Shown: positions 36,104 to 46,314 of the stretch, in pieces | Layout of the letters: the number at the start of each line of letters is the position of its first letter | How positions within the stretch are numbered: position 1 is the stretch's first letter | Source of the DNA: Roseateles amylovorans | GTDB lineage: Bacteria > Pseudomonadota > Gammaproteobacteria > Burkholderiales > Burkholderiaceae_C | Assembly (NCBI RefSeq): GCF_025398155.2 | Contig: NZ_CP104562.2 | Location: 3,410,001-3,474,000 of the forward strand | DNA: 64,000 nt | Direction of reading: 5' to 3' | Made by a program: the position numbers and the translations under genes | The notes under the pieces: model-generated | The model's input: the letters and a program-made list of their open reading frames with translations, nothing else | Database searches by the model: none | What the model was told of the DNA's origin: nothing

Positions 36104-37816
36104 TCAACCCTCCGCCCGCCATCCCGGCACCGGGATGGTGGGGGCCTCCCAGCGGTAGGCGGGATCGAGCAGGTTGCGGGTCGGTTGACGGCCCTGCCAT
36201 CGCAGTTGCAGCAGATCCGCCAGCGTCCAGGCGGCCCAGTCGGCGCGAAAGGGGCGACGCGCCAGGGCGGGATCGAAGCCCTTGGCGGCCCGTGTATCCT
36301 GCGGGTCGGGGCCGCCCTGTCGCCAGACCAGCAGCGGAATGCGATAGCCCGCCGCCGTGCCGGGGCTGTGGCCCGCCTGGTTGACGGTGTGGCCGACCTC
36401 CTGGCCGTGGTCGGACATCAGCATCCAGGCGGCGTTATCAGCAGGCCCGACTGCTGCCCGGGTGCGGCGCAGCGTGTCCACCACCACCCCATCGTGATAG
36501 CGCACGGCCGCGTCATAGTCCCGTCGCAGCTCGCGCAGCCAAAAGGGTCGTCCGGCGGCGACCATGCCGCGGTCGACCTCGTCCTGGGCCTCGTCGAACG
36601 GATGCTCCCCTGCCGGGAAGCGCAGTTGGTAATGCGGATGCGCGCCCAGCAGATGCAGCACGATCAGCTTGCGGGACTCGGGCGCTTTCAGTGCGGTCTC
36701 GAACTCATCCAGCAAGCCGCCATCCAGCATGGCGCTGGAACGGCCCGGCGCCCGATTGACCATCCAGACATGGTCGCCCAGCCGCGCATGTTGCTGCTCG
36801 ATCGCCACATCGTCGTGGTTGCTGATCCACCAGACCTTGTAACCCGCCGCACGGCTGAGTGCGAGCAGATGCTGGGTCTGGCCTACCGGACGGGTCTCAT
36901 CACGCTCACCAAAGCTGAAGATGCCGCTGAGCGAGGGCACGGTCGCGGATTGCACCGACCAGGCGTCACGCACCTGCAGCAACTGATGGCCGAGCTCATG
37001 CCGCATCGAGACCAGGCCCGGGGTGGTCGGGCGGCTATAGCCGTACAGGCTCATGTTGTCCCGGTTCAGGCTTTCCGACAGCACCAACACCACGGTGGAG
37101 GATCCGGACCACGCCATCGTCGGCTGCGCGCGGCGGGCGTTTGCCATGAGCTGCTCGCGCTGCGCCTGCTGATCGGCCCAACCCTGGCGAAGCGCCTCCA
37201 CCTTCAGCGACCAGGTGGGCCAGAACAGCACGGGATGGAGGCGTCGCCACGGCTTGCTCACATAACCCACGCTGCCGAGGATCAACAGCAGGATCAAGAC
37301 CCAGCGGGCGCCGCGCCCCAGTTCACCTTCGCGTCGCCCGGCGCGTGCCGACAGCAGCCCGGCCAAGGCCAGGGCGACCGCCAGCGCAGCGCCGACGACC
37401 GCCAGCGACGGCCACTGGGAGGCGAGATATTCCCAGGTCTCCCGTGAGTTGGTATTGGCGGCTGCGCTCATGACCAAGGCGCTGTCGGCGGCGGCCTGGT
37501 AGTGGTCATGTAGATAGTGGCGCAAGGCCGCGTCAAGGAGGAAGACCGTCACCGTGGCGAAGGTCACTCCCCCGCGTACCCAGACCCAGGCGGGGCGTCG
37601 CACTGGCCACAGCAACCATGTCAGCACCGGCAGCGCGAGCAGCAGCATCTGCGCTATCCGAATGCCGTCATATCCCAGCGCCACCGCACCAGACAAGATC
37701 GCCGTCAGGAGGATCCAGGCCCGCCAGGGGCTCAACTCGGAGAATGACGGCACACGCAACAGACGGGACCGGGACAGAAACGACGAACGGGAGACTGACA
37801 TCGACGCGGGCGACAT
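36104..37816 (-). CDS. Phosphoethanolamine transferase, EptA/CptA-like
   Basis: A 570-residue inner-membrane enzyme. About four to five helices fill the first 190 residues, then comes a periplasmic sulfatase-like domain. Motifs are LVLSESLNRDNMSLYGY with a following TTP (the Thr region that carries the phosphoethanolamine in this family), WWISNHDD, LHLLGAHPHY and MSDHGQEVGH, all in the right order for metal-dependent transfer. It should decorate lipid A or core sugars with phosphoethanolamine, lowering negative charge. It lies 2.5 kb from the predicted hexosamine lipid A genes, suggesting an envelope-modification neighbourhood. The exact acceptor is not known. Confidence 0.88.
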   Translation of the reverse strand: MSPASMSVSRSSFLSRSRLLRVPSFSELSPWRAWILLTAILSGAVALGYDGIRIAQMLLLALPVLTWLLWPVRRPAWVWVRGGVTFATVTVFLLDAALRHYLHDHYQAAADSALVMSAAANTNSRETWEYLASQWPSLAVVGAALAVALALAGLLSARAGRREGELGRGARWVLILLLILGSVGYVSKPWRRLHPVLFWPTWSLKVEALRQGWADQQAQREQLMANARRAQPTMAWSGSSTVVLVLSESLNRDNMSLYGYSRPTTPGLVSMRHELGHQLLQVRDAWSVQSATVPSLSGIFSFGERDETRPVGQTQHLLALSRAAGYKVWWISNHDDVAIEQQHARLGDHVWMVNRAPGRSSAMLDGGLLDEFETALKAPESRKLIVLHLLGAHPHYQLRFPAGEHPFDEAQDEVDRGMVAAGRPFWLRELRRDYDAAVRYHDGVVVDTLRRTRAAVGPADNAAWMLMSDHGQEVGHTVNQAGHSPGTAAGYRIPLLVWRQGGPDPQDTRAAKGFDPALARRPFRADWAAWTLADLLQLRWQGRQPTRNLLDPAYRWEAPTIPVPGWRAEG

Positions 37817-38015
37817 GGGCAGACAGAGCGGTGGCGCAATCTAAAGGTCCTCGCCGTGCGGTCTGCATCGGAAAATCCTGAAGGCGCCATCGACACAAGC
37901 TGCTATTTCATCACCGAATCGGGTCAGCGAAGTGGCGCTGTTCGTCCGGGCGCGGGGTGGGTCAGGACGAGGGACCAAACCCAGGTCCATGGGCGTGGGT
38001 CAAGGTGCCCTCCCG

Positions 38016-38534
38016 TTAAACGCCCATGGACGCCGACGGCAACGCCGCCTGGGGCCCGGCGGGCTCCTCCAACAGGGTGGCCGCGACGGCCATCAGCTTG
38101 TTCATCGCCTCGGCGGCTTCATCCGGATCCAGCCGCACAGGTACCCCGACGCGATGCGCGGCGGGATGCCCGCCCACGGCTTCAGTCAGCCCCGCCTCCA
38201 TGTCGACCGCCGTGCCCGCGCCGACGCCGGAGCCGCCCGAGCGCATCTCCAAGGTCAATTGCAGGGCCACCTCTGCGGGCATCGCCAGGTTTCTGGCATC
38301 CATCTCCGCACAGGCATGCGCCTGCAGCAGGTAATAGACCCGTTTTGAGATCGACCCCGCCAGCCGCTGGCGATAGAGGTCATCCACACGACACACCAGC
38401 GGCCGCTGCACATACACCGTGCATCGTTGGGAGGCGGGGTCCAGGTGGCGACAAACGCCGTCGCCCAGGTTCAGCACCGAGGCGGCAGGAAGTTGGCGGC
38501 AGCAGCGGCCGCAGGACGTGCAGGGGAAGTCCAT
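38016..38534 (-). CDS. YkgJ-family cysteine cluster protein
   Basis: A 172-residue protein that opens MDFPCTSCGRCCRQLP and continues with CRHL, RCTVY and RPLVCR. This is the CxxCxxCC...C...C pattern of the YkgJ/UPF0153 group, which probably binds zinc or an Fe-S cluster. Function is unknown. The C-terminal half is not distinctive. The start at 38534 places the Cys motif at the very N-terminus, as usual in the family. It is followed on the same strand by the phosphoethanolamine transferase 199 nt downstream, with no sign of coupling. Confidence 0.8.
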   Translation of the reverse strand: MDFPCTSCGRCCRQLPAASVLNLGDGVCRHLDPASQRCTVYVQRPLVCRVDDLYRQRLAGSISKRVYYLLQAHACAEMDARNLAMPAEVALQLTLEMRSGGSGVGAGTAVDMEAGLTEAVGGHPAAHRVGVPVRLDPDEAAEAMNKLMAVAATLLEEPAGPQAALPSASMGV

Positions 38535-38837
38535 GAAAAAGGGAGCCGATCGTGTGGATCGTGGCGGAGGCGGAAAGAGCCTCATTCGTCACCCTGCGTC
38601 GTCTTGGGTTCGGCCGCTGACGCTGCACGCATTTGCACATCCCATGGCGATTCGACCGATCCGTGTCTGAAACGGTCGGACGGCCCGTCGAGGATGAGGT
38701 CGCCCGATACGGCCACCCTGCCATGGGCGCCATAGCCGCATAGCAGCCCCTGCGGCCATCGCAGGGGCATCGCAGGGGCATCGGGAATGAGCCTTGCCGG
38801 CCTGATGCTCATCCAGAACCTCCGATGGAAATCCACC
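38535..38837. other. Intergenic segment with a short repeat
   Basis: About 300 bp between the YkgJ-like gene and a small plus-strand gene. CATCGCAGGGG occurs twice in tandem near 38757-38778, with a partial third copy. No protein-like frame, terminator or binding site stood out. Confidence 0.5.
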
Positions 38838-39086
38838 ATGACTGCTCGCCCGTCCAACACCGCGTCCAACCGCTCGCCAGCCCACTCGGCCGCTGTCCAG
38901 CAGCCCATCGACGCCCCGAACCTGACCGCTGATGACGACCTCGACGCGATCTATCAGCAACTGGTCAAGGGCGTCGGTCGTGAGCGCGTCACTGATGCCA
39001 ACGCCGAGGCGCTGGCTCAACGCGCCCAGCAAGAAGGCCATACGGTGCTAGCCACCGAACTGCGGGAGTGGTTGGCACCCTGCTGA
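38838..39086 (+). CDS. Small hypothetical protein
   Basis: An 82-residue frame. The first 30 residues are Ser/Ala/Pro-rich, then an acidic helical part follows (DDDLDAIYQQLVKG...ANAEALAQRAQQEG...LATELREWLAP) with protein-like amphipathic spacing. I do not recognise the family. The start at 38838 has only a weak purine stretch upstream. It could be a real small regulator-like protein or chance coding in high-GC DNA; the ordered C-terminal half is the reason I keep it. Confidence 0.45.
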   Translation: MTARPSNTASNRSPAHSAAVQQPIDAPNLTADDDLDAIYQQLVKGVGRERVTDANAEALAQRAQQEGHTVLATELREWLAPC

Positions 39087-39138
39087 GGCACGGCGTCGTC
39101 CCGACCCGAGTTGCCAAAACAGGATCGCCAAAGAAAAT

Positions 39139-39162
39139 AGCCCTGGTCTTGCGACCAGGGCT
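39139..39162. terminator. 10-bp GC-rich hairpin, possible terminator for the minus strand
   Basis: AGCCCTGGTC and GACCAGGGCT pair perfectly around a TTGC tetraloop. On the minus strand the hairpin is followed by ATTTTCTTT, as in intrinsic terminators, and the MFS gene ends 204 nt upstream on that strand. On the plus strand the trailing sequence is not U-rich. Confidence 0.55.
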
Positions 39163-39170
39163 GAAAGTGT

Positions 39171-39343
39171 GTCCGCCCGCAGAGGGAGAAAGGCGGACCA
39201 TGCGAGAGAGAAGCATGAACAGCGAAGCTCGAGTTCCGCTGTCAGGTACGTACTCTAGGGACCGGTCTCGGGCTTGGCACGTCGCTAATCGCCCTTTCGC
39301 AGCGCTGGCTTTGCCTCAAAGTCGTGTAGGTGTTTGACCTACA
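39171..39343. other. Structured intergenic segment with three further hairpins
   Basis: GTCCGCC (39171-39177) pairs with GGCGGAC (39192-39198), CATGC (39199-39203) with GCATG (39213-39217), and TGTAGGT (39325-39331) with ACCTACA (39337-39343). Together with the hairpin at 39139 this 280-bp gene-free stretch has more inverted repeats than other gaps here. A small RNA or a structured 3' end is possible. I recognise no known RNA family. Confidence 0.4.
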
Positions 39344-39365
39344 AGCAGCGCCCAGCGGCACTTTT

Positions 39366-40715
39366 TCAATTGGCCGGGCGGGCGCTGGTCCAATGCAGGG
39401 CCCGCCGCGCCGCCAGCGCCATGAAAACGGCAAACACCACCACGCAGCCCAGACCCACGGTGAGGGAACTGTGCTCGGCGATCAAGCCGATCAACGGCGG
39501 CCCGGCCATCATGCCGAGGTAGCCCACCGCCGACACCGCAGCGATGCCGTGGGCGGCGCTCACACCCGGCACCGTCGCGGCGGCGCTGAACAGCACCGGC
39601 ACCACATTCGACAGCCCCAGACCGACGAGTGCGAAGCCCGCCAAGCCGACGGTGGCCACCGGCACCAGCAGGGCCAAGGCCATGCCCAGCGCCGCCAGCA
39701 GGCCGCTCATGACCATCAGCGGAATCGGCGCCACACGGGCACGGACCCAGTCGCCCCCGAAGCGTCCCACGGCCATCGCCAGGCTGAAACTGGCGTAACC
39801 CAGTGCCGAGACACTGGCGGAGCTGGCACGCTCCTGTTTCATGAACAGCACACTCCAGTCGTACATCGCGCCTTCCGCGATCAGGCCCAGCGCCGCCAGG
39901 GTGCCGATCAAGGCGAGCGGGCCCCGTGGCAGGCTCAGCGGTTGCTTCTCGACCGGGCCGGTCGTCATGGGCAACATGGCGCCGCTGGCCAGCACGATCA
40001 GCCCGATGCCGATGCCGCCGGCGAGCAGCAGATGGGTCTGAGCCTGCAGCCCGAGCATCGGCAGCAGACTGCCGGCGGAGGCGCCCACCATGCCGCCCAG
40101 GCTGAACATCGCGTGGAAACCGCTCATCAGCGGCCGTTGGCTGAGTCGCTCGATCTCGCTGGCCTCGGCATTGATGGCCACGTCGAACAAGCTGGCGGTG
40201 GCGCCAAACATCAGCATCAAGCCCAGCAGGCCCCAGTACGCCTGCGGCAGCAGCAGACTGGCCACACAGACCGCGCACAAGGAGCCCACCAGCGCCGCCA
40301 GCGCCCTGGGACCAAAACGCGCCACCACCCGTCCGGCCTGGGCGAGTGACAGCAAGGCGCCCACGCCGCCAGCGAGCATCGCCAGCGCCAGCGCCTGTTC
40401 GCCCAACCCGTAATGCGCCTTGACCGTGGGGACGTGCACGCCCCAGGTCGCAAACAGCGCCCCGGATGCGAAGAACTGCGCACGCAGCGCCCAGGCTGCG
40501 GCACGCCAACGTGCCGGAGTTCCCGACCGATGCGCCTCGGAGTGACCGGGCCCACCGGCACCACGGGGTTCATCTGCAGCCGCGGGCTGAGCGCGACCAG
40601 CGTCACGCGTCACCTCGCGCGGCGCGGCACGGTGTGCGTTCGGTGCCACGGCATCCGCTTGGGCATTCGGGGAACTGGGGGGCATCGGCATCGTCGAAGG
40701 GGCGTTGGCGGACAT
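39366..40715 (-). CDS. MFS transporter (YbjJ-like)
   Basis: A 449-residue membrane protein with about twelve hydrophobic helices starting near residue 72. Features such as FASGALFATWGVHVPTVKAHYGL, a conserved SLFDVAINAEA segment and MSGFHAMFSLGG resemble the YbjJ/FucP-type branch of the major facilitator superfamily. The substrate is unknown. The first 65 residues are Ala/Pro/Arg-rich and look like low-complexity sequence, so the true start may lie nearer the first helix; I keep the ATG at 40715 for lack of a better site. It stands alone between the structured intergenic segment and a divergent lipoprotein gene. Confidence 0.85.
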   Translation of the reverse strand: MSANAPSTMPMPPSSPNAQADAVAPNAHRAAPREVTRDAGRAQPAAADEPRGAGGPGHSEAHRSGTPARWRAAAWALRAQFFASGALFATWGVHVPTVKAHYGLGEQALALAMLAGGVGALLSLAQAGRVVARFGPRALAALVGSLCAVCVASLLLPQAYWGLLGLMLMFGATASLFDVAINAEASEIERLSQRPLMSGFHAMFSLGGMVGASAGSLLPMLGLQAQTHLLLAGGIGIGLIVLASGAMLPMTTGPVEKQPLSLPRGPLALIGTLAALGLIAEGAMYDWSVLFMKQERASSASVSALGYASFSLAMAVGRFGGDWVRARVAPIPLMVMSGLLAALGMALALLVPVATVGLAGFALVGLGLSNVVPVLFSAAATVPGVSAAHGIAAVSAVGYLGMMAGPPLIGLIAEHSSLTVGLGCVVVFAVFMALAARRALHWTSARPAN

Positions 40716-41102
40716 GGGCAGTCAGAAACTCCAGCAGAGGGCGGTCACCGGCGCACGCAGCGGGCGGCCGGGTGCGCCACTGTAAAGGGATAGCGCCGGA
40801 TACCGCCTTCGACACTGCGCGGTGAGCACCGGGACATCCTTAACGGCTGTGTCATCAATCTAAACAATGTGTTTCAGCGCTATGCCGGGATCGGTCGACC
40901 ACGCCATACTCTGCCCCGCAATGCCTGACCCTGATTTGAGGGACAAGGCCATCCACGGAGGCGGCCTCCGCCGTGGCGCCGATTCCAGTCCGCGGTCACC
41001 CATCTGGAATCCATCGCCCGCAGGTGCCGCCCACCGCACGACTCCTTCGGAAGGACGACCGCCCGTCGATCGTCACCTTCCTTTTATCGCTGAGAGACAT
41101 CG
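40716..41102. other. Divergent intergenic region, no clear sites
   Basis: About 390 bp between the MFS gene and the lipoprotein gene. A small AT-richer patch near 40840-40875 (CTTAACGG, AATCTAAACAATG) is the likeliest promoter area. No repeat, riboswitch or binding motif was recognised. Confidence 0.4.
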
Positions 41103-42191
<1,089 letters not shown>

Positions 42192-42339
42192 TCGGTTGAT
42201 CGAGGCGCGCGCGCGGGTGCCTGAAGGGCACAGCCGCCGTGCCCGCCCCTTTCCTTGGCGCCAGCGCCTGACATGGATGCAGGGAACCGGAGGCTGTGAA
42301 GCCACCCGCCGCCCCCGGTCGTCCTCACAGAAGCGAACC

Positions 42340-42825
42340 TCAGGCGGTGTCAGACCGCGCGAGCGCTCTCAGCAGCGCCAACCGCAGCCGCTCGCTGCGT
42401 CGGGCGACGTTGTCGACCTCATCGAGTGCTGACTCGCGTGGTGAGGCCACGGCGCCCTCCCCGTCCACATCCGTCTCGCGACCGCTCGGGATCGCGCCCT
42501 GCGCGCCGGCCAGGTTGTCGAACACCGGAATGCTGGCCGCCTGCGCCAGCCGCCGGACCACCAAGGCCGGCAGGTCCTGGCATTCGATCGCGTCATACAG
42601 CTGGGCGAGCAGATGTCCGAGCTTGTCGGTCTGTGCGTCGCTGGTCATAACGACGTCCGTGGTCCGCAGCAAGGCCACCTCCGCCCCCATCGCCTGGGCC
42701 ACATCCAGGAACAGCTGGGCGCAGTCGCTTTCCCCGGAGCCACACACCAGGCCCAGCCGGCACCCCTGCAGCGGCTGGGGTGCCGTTGATCGAGCGCGAG
42801 CGGAATGGGAGGACGGAGCGGGCAT
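42340..42825 (-). CDS. Truncated carbamoyltransferase-like protein
   Basis: A 161-residue protein. The stretch from about residue 20 to 110 (RLGLVCGSGESDCAQLFLDVAQAMGAEVALL, then YDAIECQDLPALVVRRLAQAASIPVFDNLAG) resembles in spacing the N-terminal carbamoyl-phosphate domain of ornithine carbamoyltransferases. There the matching parts are STRTR...FEVA...G and DAI...L...A..PVIN.L. The STRTR motif itself is absent and the ornithine-binding half is missing, so it cannot be a normal enzyme. It may be a diverged binding protein or a decaying gene. It is divergent from a Crp/Fnr regulator with an FNR-type site between them. The resemblance is by eye only. Confidence 0.5.
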   Translation of the reverse strand: MPAPSSHSARARSTAPQPLQGCRLGLVCGSGESDCAQLFLDVAQAMGAEVALLRTTDVVMTSDAQTDKLGHLLAQLYDAIECQDLPALVVRRLAQAASIPVFDNLAGAQGAIPSGRETDVDGEGAVASPRESALDEVDNVARRSERLRLALLRALARSDTA

Positions 42826-42951
42826 GAAGTGACGGCAGCTGAGCAAAACCGGACCACCGCAGCGTGCGGCACAGGACCGGAGGACGGCACCTCCGGGGTT
42901 CACCCAAAGGGAGCATCGGCCGGAAGCGTAGTTCAGGCGCTCCAGCAATCG

Positions 42952-42965
42952 TTGATCGATGTCAA
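42952..42965. promoter_or_regulatory. FNR/Anr-type box
   Basis: TTGATCGATGTCAA differs from the FNR consensus TTGAT-N4-ATCAA at a single base. It lies in the divergent region, 127 bp from the carbamoyltransferase-like start and 173 bp from the Crp/Fnr-family start, and could serve autoregulation or either gene. Confidence 0.65.
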
Positions 42966-43137
42966 TTGGTCAGCCCAAATAGGTAGGTTCGACCCGTCAT
43001 TCGTCTGCATCCATGACTCAAACAGGTTGCGTGTTACCAAACATTCACCCAGTGTTACGGAGCGATGTTGTCGATTGCCTTGCTGGTTGCGGCGGGTTCC
43101 TAGCATGAGTCCCATCACATCAACCAACGAAACGATC

Positions 43138-43992
43138 ATGTCCTCCGCTGCCAACTTCCTCCCCACCTCCGCATCCGTCAAGCCGCCGATCCTGCCCTCG
43201 CGCCACACCGTGCATGACTTGTCCATCGACCACTTTGACTCGGAGATGTCGGCGGACCACTCGGACAGCCATGCGCCCTACCTCCATCTGCAAGCACGCC
43301 AGGCCCATCAGCGCATGCTGGAGGCCATGCAGGTCATCCGCGATCTGGTCAAGCCGACAGCCAAGGTGGTGCGTGCAGGCGATGTGCTCTACCGCGCCGG
43401 ACAGCCATTCGACACGGTCTTCCTGATCAACGCCGGCGCCTTCAAGCTGGTCAGCCGCAGCCTGGACGGTCGGGAACAGATCGTCAGCCTGAAGTTCCGC
43501 GGTGATTGGCTGGGCTTCAGCGGCATCGCCAACGGTCGCCACGCCTGCGACGCCGTGGCCATGGACACCGGCAACGTCTCCATCATTCCCTACGACGCCC
43601 TGGCCGAAGGCTGCTCGCGCCATACCCCGCTGATGTCGGTGGTCCACAGCGCGATGAGCACCGAAATCAGTCGCGAACGCGAATCCCTGATGTCGGTCTG
43701 CACCCTGGCCTCTCAAGCGCGAGTGGCGGAATTCCTGTGCGCCTGGGCCCGCAGCATGGCCCAACGCGGCCTGCGGGCGGATGAACTGACGCTGCGCATG
43801 ACCCGTGCCGACCTCGGCAACTACCTGGGCATGACGCTGGAAACGGTCAGCCGCTGCCTGTCCCGCCTGGCCCGTGAACAGCTGATCCGCTTCGGCGAGC
43901 GTGGCCGTCGCCAAATCACGATTCCGGATCTGGCCCGGCTGGAAAACTATGTGATCAGCGGCACCGCCGGCAAGTCCACCCACCTGCAGTGA
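43138..43992 (+). CDS. Crp/Fnr-family transcription regulator
   Basis: A 284-residue protein. The cyclic-nucleotide-binding-like beta barrel spans about residues 75-195 (VVRAGDVLYRAGQPFDTVFLI, LKFRGDWLGFSG). The winged-helix domain spans 205-275 with the recognition helix MTLETVSRCLSRL; the ETVSR pattern is the Fnr-type ExxSR that reads TTGAT half-sites. The N-terminal Cys cluster of oxygen-sensing Fnr is absent, so it is not an Fe-S sensor; Dnr-like or other sensing is possible. An FNR-type box lies upstream. The start at 43138 is preferred; an in-frame ATG at 43105 is an alternative. Confidence 0.9.
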   Translation: MSSAANFLPTSASVKPPILPSRHTVHDLSIDHFDSEMSADHSDSHAPYLHLQARQAHQRMLEAMQVIRDLVKPTAKVVRAGDVLYRAGQPFDTVFLINAGAFKLVSRSLDGREQIVSLKFRGDWLGFSGIANGRHACDAVAMDTGNVSIIPYDALAEGCSRHTPLMSVVHSAMSTEISRERESLMSVCTLASQARVAEFLCAWARSMAQRGLRADELTLRMTRADLGNYLGMTLETVSRCLSRLAREQLIRFGERGRRQITIPDLARLENYVISGTAGKSTHLQ

Positions 43993-44150
43993 GCGCGGGA
44001 GACATCCCGGGCGCCACGCCAAGGCCGCCATGGCCCGTCGGCGACGGCGTTCGGGAGCACCTGCCTTCCACTCCGACTCCCTCCAGAGGCATCGCATGCG
44101 GCAACGCATCGCGATGCCTCGTCACATCTGCGGATGAAATGAGCTGCAGG

Positions 44151-46304
44151 CTAAGCAGCCGACATCACGCGTGCCAACGCGTCGCTCAACTGGTCGCGGG
44201 TATAGGGCTTCGGCAAGAAGTCCCACGGCAACGCGGGCGCCTCACCTTCCTGCAATTCCGACGAGTAGCCGGACATCAACAGGATGCGCATCTGCGGCCG
44301 CTCGAGCTGAATCCGCTCGGCCAGCTCCGTCCCGCGCATGCCGGCGCCGAGCGCCACATCGCTGATCAGGCAGTCCGGAACGGCTGAAGCACCGGTTGGC
44401 TGCGTCCCTGCCGCCGCCTCCATCGCCGCCGCAGCCGTCGTCATTTCATCCAGACGGCGCAATGCTTCTTCCGCGCTGGCGCAGGCGGTGACCACGCAGC
44501 CCAGGTCGGTCAGGAAGCGACGGGCCACCGCACGCACCGCCGCATCGTCTTCCACCAACATCACCCGCAATCCGGGTGCCAGCGCGCCGTTGGCAGAGGG
44601 GACCTCGCTCACGGACTTCATCTCGACCGGCGGCTGCGGCAGCACCAGGCTGATCGTTGTCCCTTGGCCCACCACGCTGTCGATCAACAGTTGCCCGCGC
44701 GACTGACGCGCAAAGCCATACACCGTGCTGAGCCCCAACCCGGTCCCGCGACCGGCCTGCTTGGTGGTGAAGAACGGCTCGAACGCACGTTCCTTCACCT
44801 CATCCGGCATGCCGGTGCCGGTGTCGCGCACGGTCAGCCGGACATAGTGAACGTCGCCGGACGCGGCGGACCGGTCCCCCGCAAGAAGCGACTCGCGCAA
44901 GTCCGGCGGCAGGTCCTTCAACGCGCCCAGCGCCTGGGCGGCGAAAACCAGATCCCCCCCGCCCGGCATCGCGTCGCGCGCATTGATGGCGATGTTCAGC
45001 AGCGCGGACTCCAACTGGCTCGCATCCGCCATCACATCCGGACAGCCGTCGGCGACCTCCACCCGGATCCGAATCCGCTGGTCCAGGGTCCGGCGCAGCA
45101 TGTCGGCCAGCGAATGCAGCAGTTCACAGACATCGATGCTGCTGGGCTGCAGAACCTGGCGTCGGGAGAAGGCCAGCAGCTTGCTGGTGAGCTCGGCGCC
45201 TCGTCGAGACGCCCGCGTGGCCGCGGCGACCATGGACGGTGCCACCGCGTCGCCCGCCACCGCCGGCAAGTCCGCCATGACCTGCAGGTTGCCTTGGATG
45301 ACGGTGAGCAGGTTGTTGAAATCGTGGGCAATGCCGCCGGTGAGTTGGCCGACCGCTTCCAGTTGCTGCGAATGCCGCAGTGCCTCTTCAGTCTGCGCTC
45401 GTTGCAGACAGGTGCCCAGCAGATTGGCCACCGATTCCAGAAAACGCAGCTCCGGATCCCCGAATCGCTGAGGCGTGCTGGAGCGCGCCGCCAGCGCACC
45501 CACGACCTGCCCGCGGTCGGACAGCGGCACCGACAGCGCCGAGCGCAGACCCGACGCAAGATAGGACGGCGGCACGTCGAAACGCCGCTCCTCCCGGTAA
45601 TCGGTGACGATCACCGGGCCCGACTGGGCCAGCACAAAGCCGGCCGGCGTGTCCGGCAGATTGGGCAAGGTGGTGCCGATGGACTCGGTGGCCACCACCC
45701 CGAAGCCGCCCGCCACAGTGACGGTCGCCTTGCCCGGCGCCAGCAGATAGACCACCGCCTGATCCACTTCCACCGCTTGGGCGACGATCGCCGGCACCTG
45801 GCGCAGCACGTCCTGCGGATCGCCGGAATCGACCACCAGCTTGCCCAACGCGGCCAGGTGTTCGCTGTAGCGGGCGCGCTGCAAGGCCTGGCGCACCCGC
45901 GGATATTCGCTGACGCCACGCAAGGCCGCCATCACATACGGCAGGCCCTGTCCCTGCAAAGGACTGAGGGCGATCTCCACCATGACCTCGGAGCCGTCGC
46001 GCCGCTTGGCCACCAGGTCCATTTGTGTGCCCATGGGCCGCGCGCGAGGCGCCTGGCCATAGTCGGCGCGAAATGCGGCATGCCGTGGTCGGATGCTGTC
46101 GGGCACCAGGGTCTCGACGCCCAGACCGAGCAGTTCTTCGATGGGATAGCCCAGCAGCGCGGAGGCCGCCGGATTGGCCAGCAAGATGTGCCCCTCGCTG
46201 TCAACCAGCAGCAAACCATCCGGTGAGGCCACGAAGAGGGCGCGAAACACGCTGGCCTCCTCGATGCCAGGAGGCCATTCCGGAGTGACCAACGGACCGC
46301 TCAT
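44151..46304 (-). CDS. Hybrid sensor histidine kinase, PAS-GAF-HisKA-HATPase-REC
   Basis: A 717-residue cytoplasmic kinase with no membrane helix. A PAS domain occupies about residues 18-130 and a GAF domain 150-305. HisKA has the phospho-accepting His in GGIAHDFNN near 327. The ATPase domain has NIAINARDAM and GTGLGLSTVYGF. A C-terminal receiver domain (about 590-715) has VEDDAA, SDVALG and a KPY Lys motif. It is the last gene of a minus-strand operon, 10 nt after an OmpR-type regulator. The receiver suggests a phosphorelay or feedback within the operon. Confidence 0.92.
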   Translation of the reverse strand: MSGPLVTPEWPPGIEEASVFRALFVASPDGLLLVDSEGHILLANPAASALLGYPIEELLGLGVETLVPDSIRPRHAAFRADYGQAPRARPMGTQMDLVAKRRDGSEVMVEIALSPLQGQGLPYVMAALRGVSEYPRVRQALQRARYSEHLAALGKLVVDSGDPQDVLRQVPAIVAQAVEVDQAVVYLLAPGKATVTVAGGFGVVATESIGTTLPNLPDTPAGFVLAQSGPVIVTDYREERRFDVPPSYLASGLRSALSVPLSDRGQVVGALAARSSTPQRFGDPELRFLESVANLLGTCLQRAQTEEALRHSQQLEAVGQLTGGIAHDFNNLLTVIQGNLQVMADLPAVAGDAVAPSMVAAATRASRRGAELTSKLLAFSRRQVLQPSSIDVCELLHSLADMLRRTLDQRIRIRVEVADGCPDVMADASQLESALLNIAINARDAMPGGGDLVFAAQALGALKDLPPDLRESLLAGDRSAASGDVHYVRLTVRDTGTGMPDEVKERAFEPFFTTKQAGRGTGLGLSTVYGFARQSRGQLLIDSVVGQGTTISLVLPQPPVEMKSVSEVPSANGALAPGLRVMLVEDDAAVRAVARRFLTDLGCVVTACASAEEALRRLDEMTTAAAAMEAAAGTQPTGASAVPDCLISDVALGAGMRGTELAERIQLERPQMRILLMSGYSSELQEGEAPALPWDFLPKPYTRDQLSDALARVMSAA

Positions 46305-46314
46305 CGCCCGGCGC

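Noticed and set aside
38582..39041. Minus-strand frames around the small gene at 38838
   Set aside because: They oppose a more protein-like plus-strand frame and contain no motif; treated as shadows.
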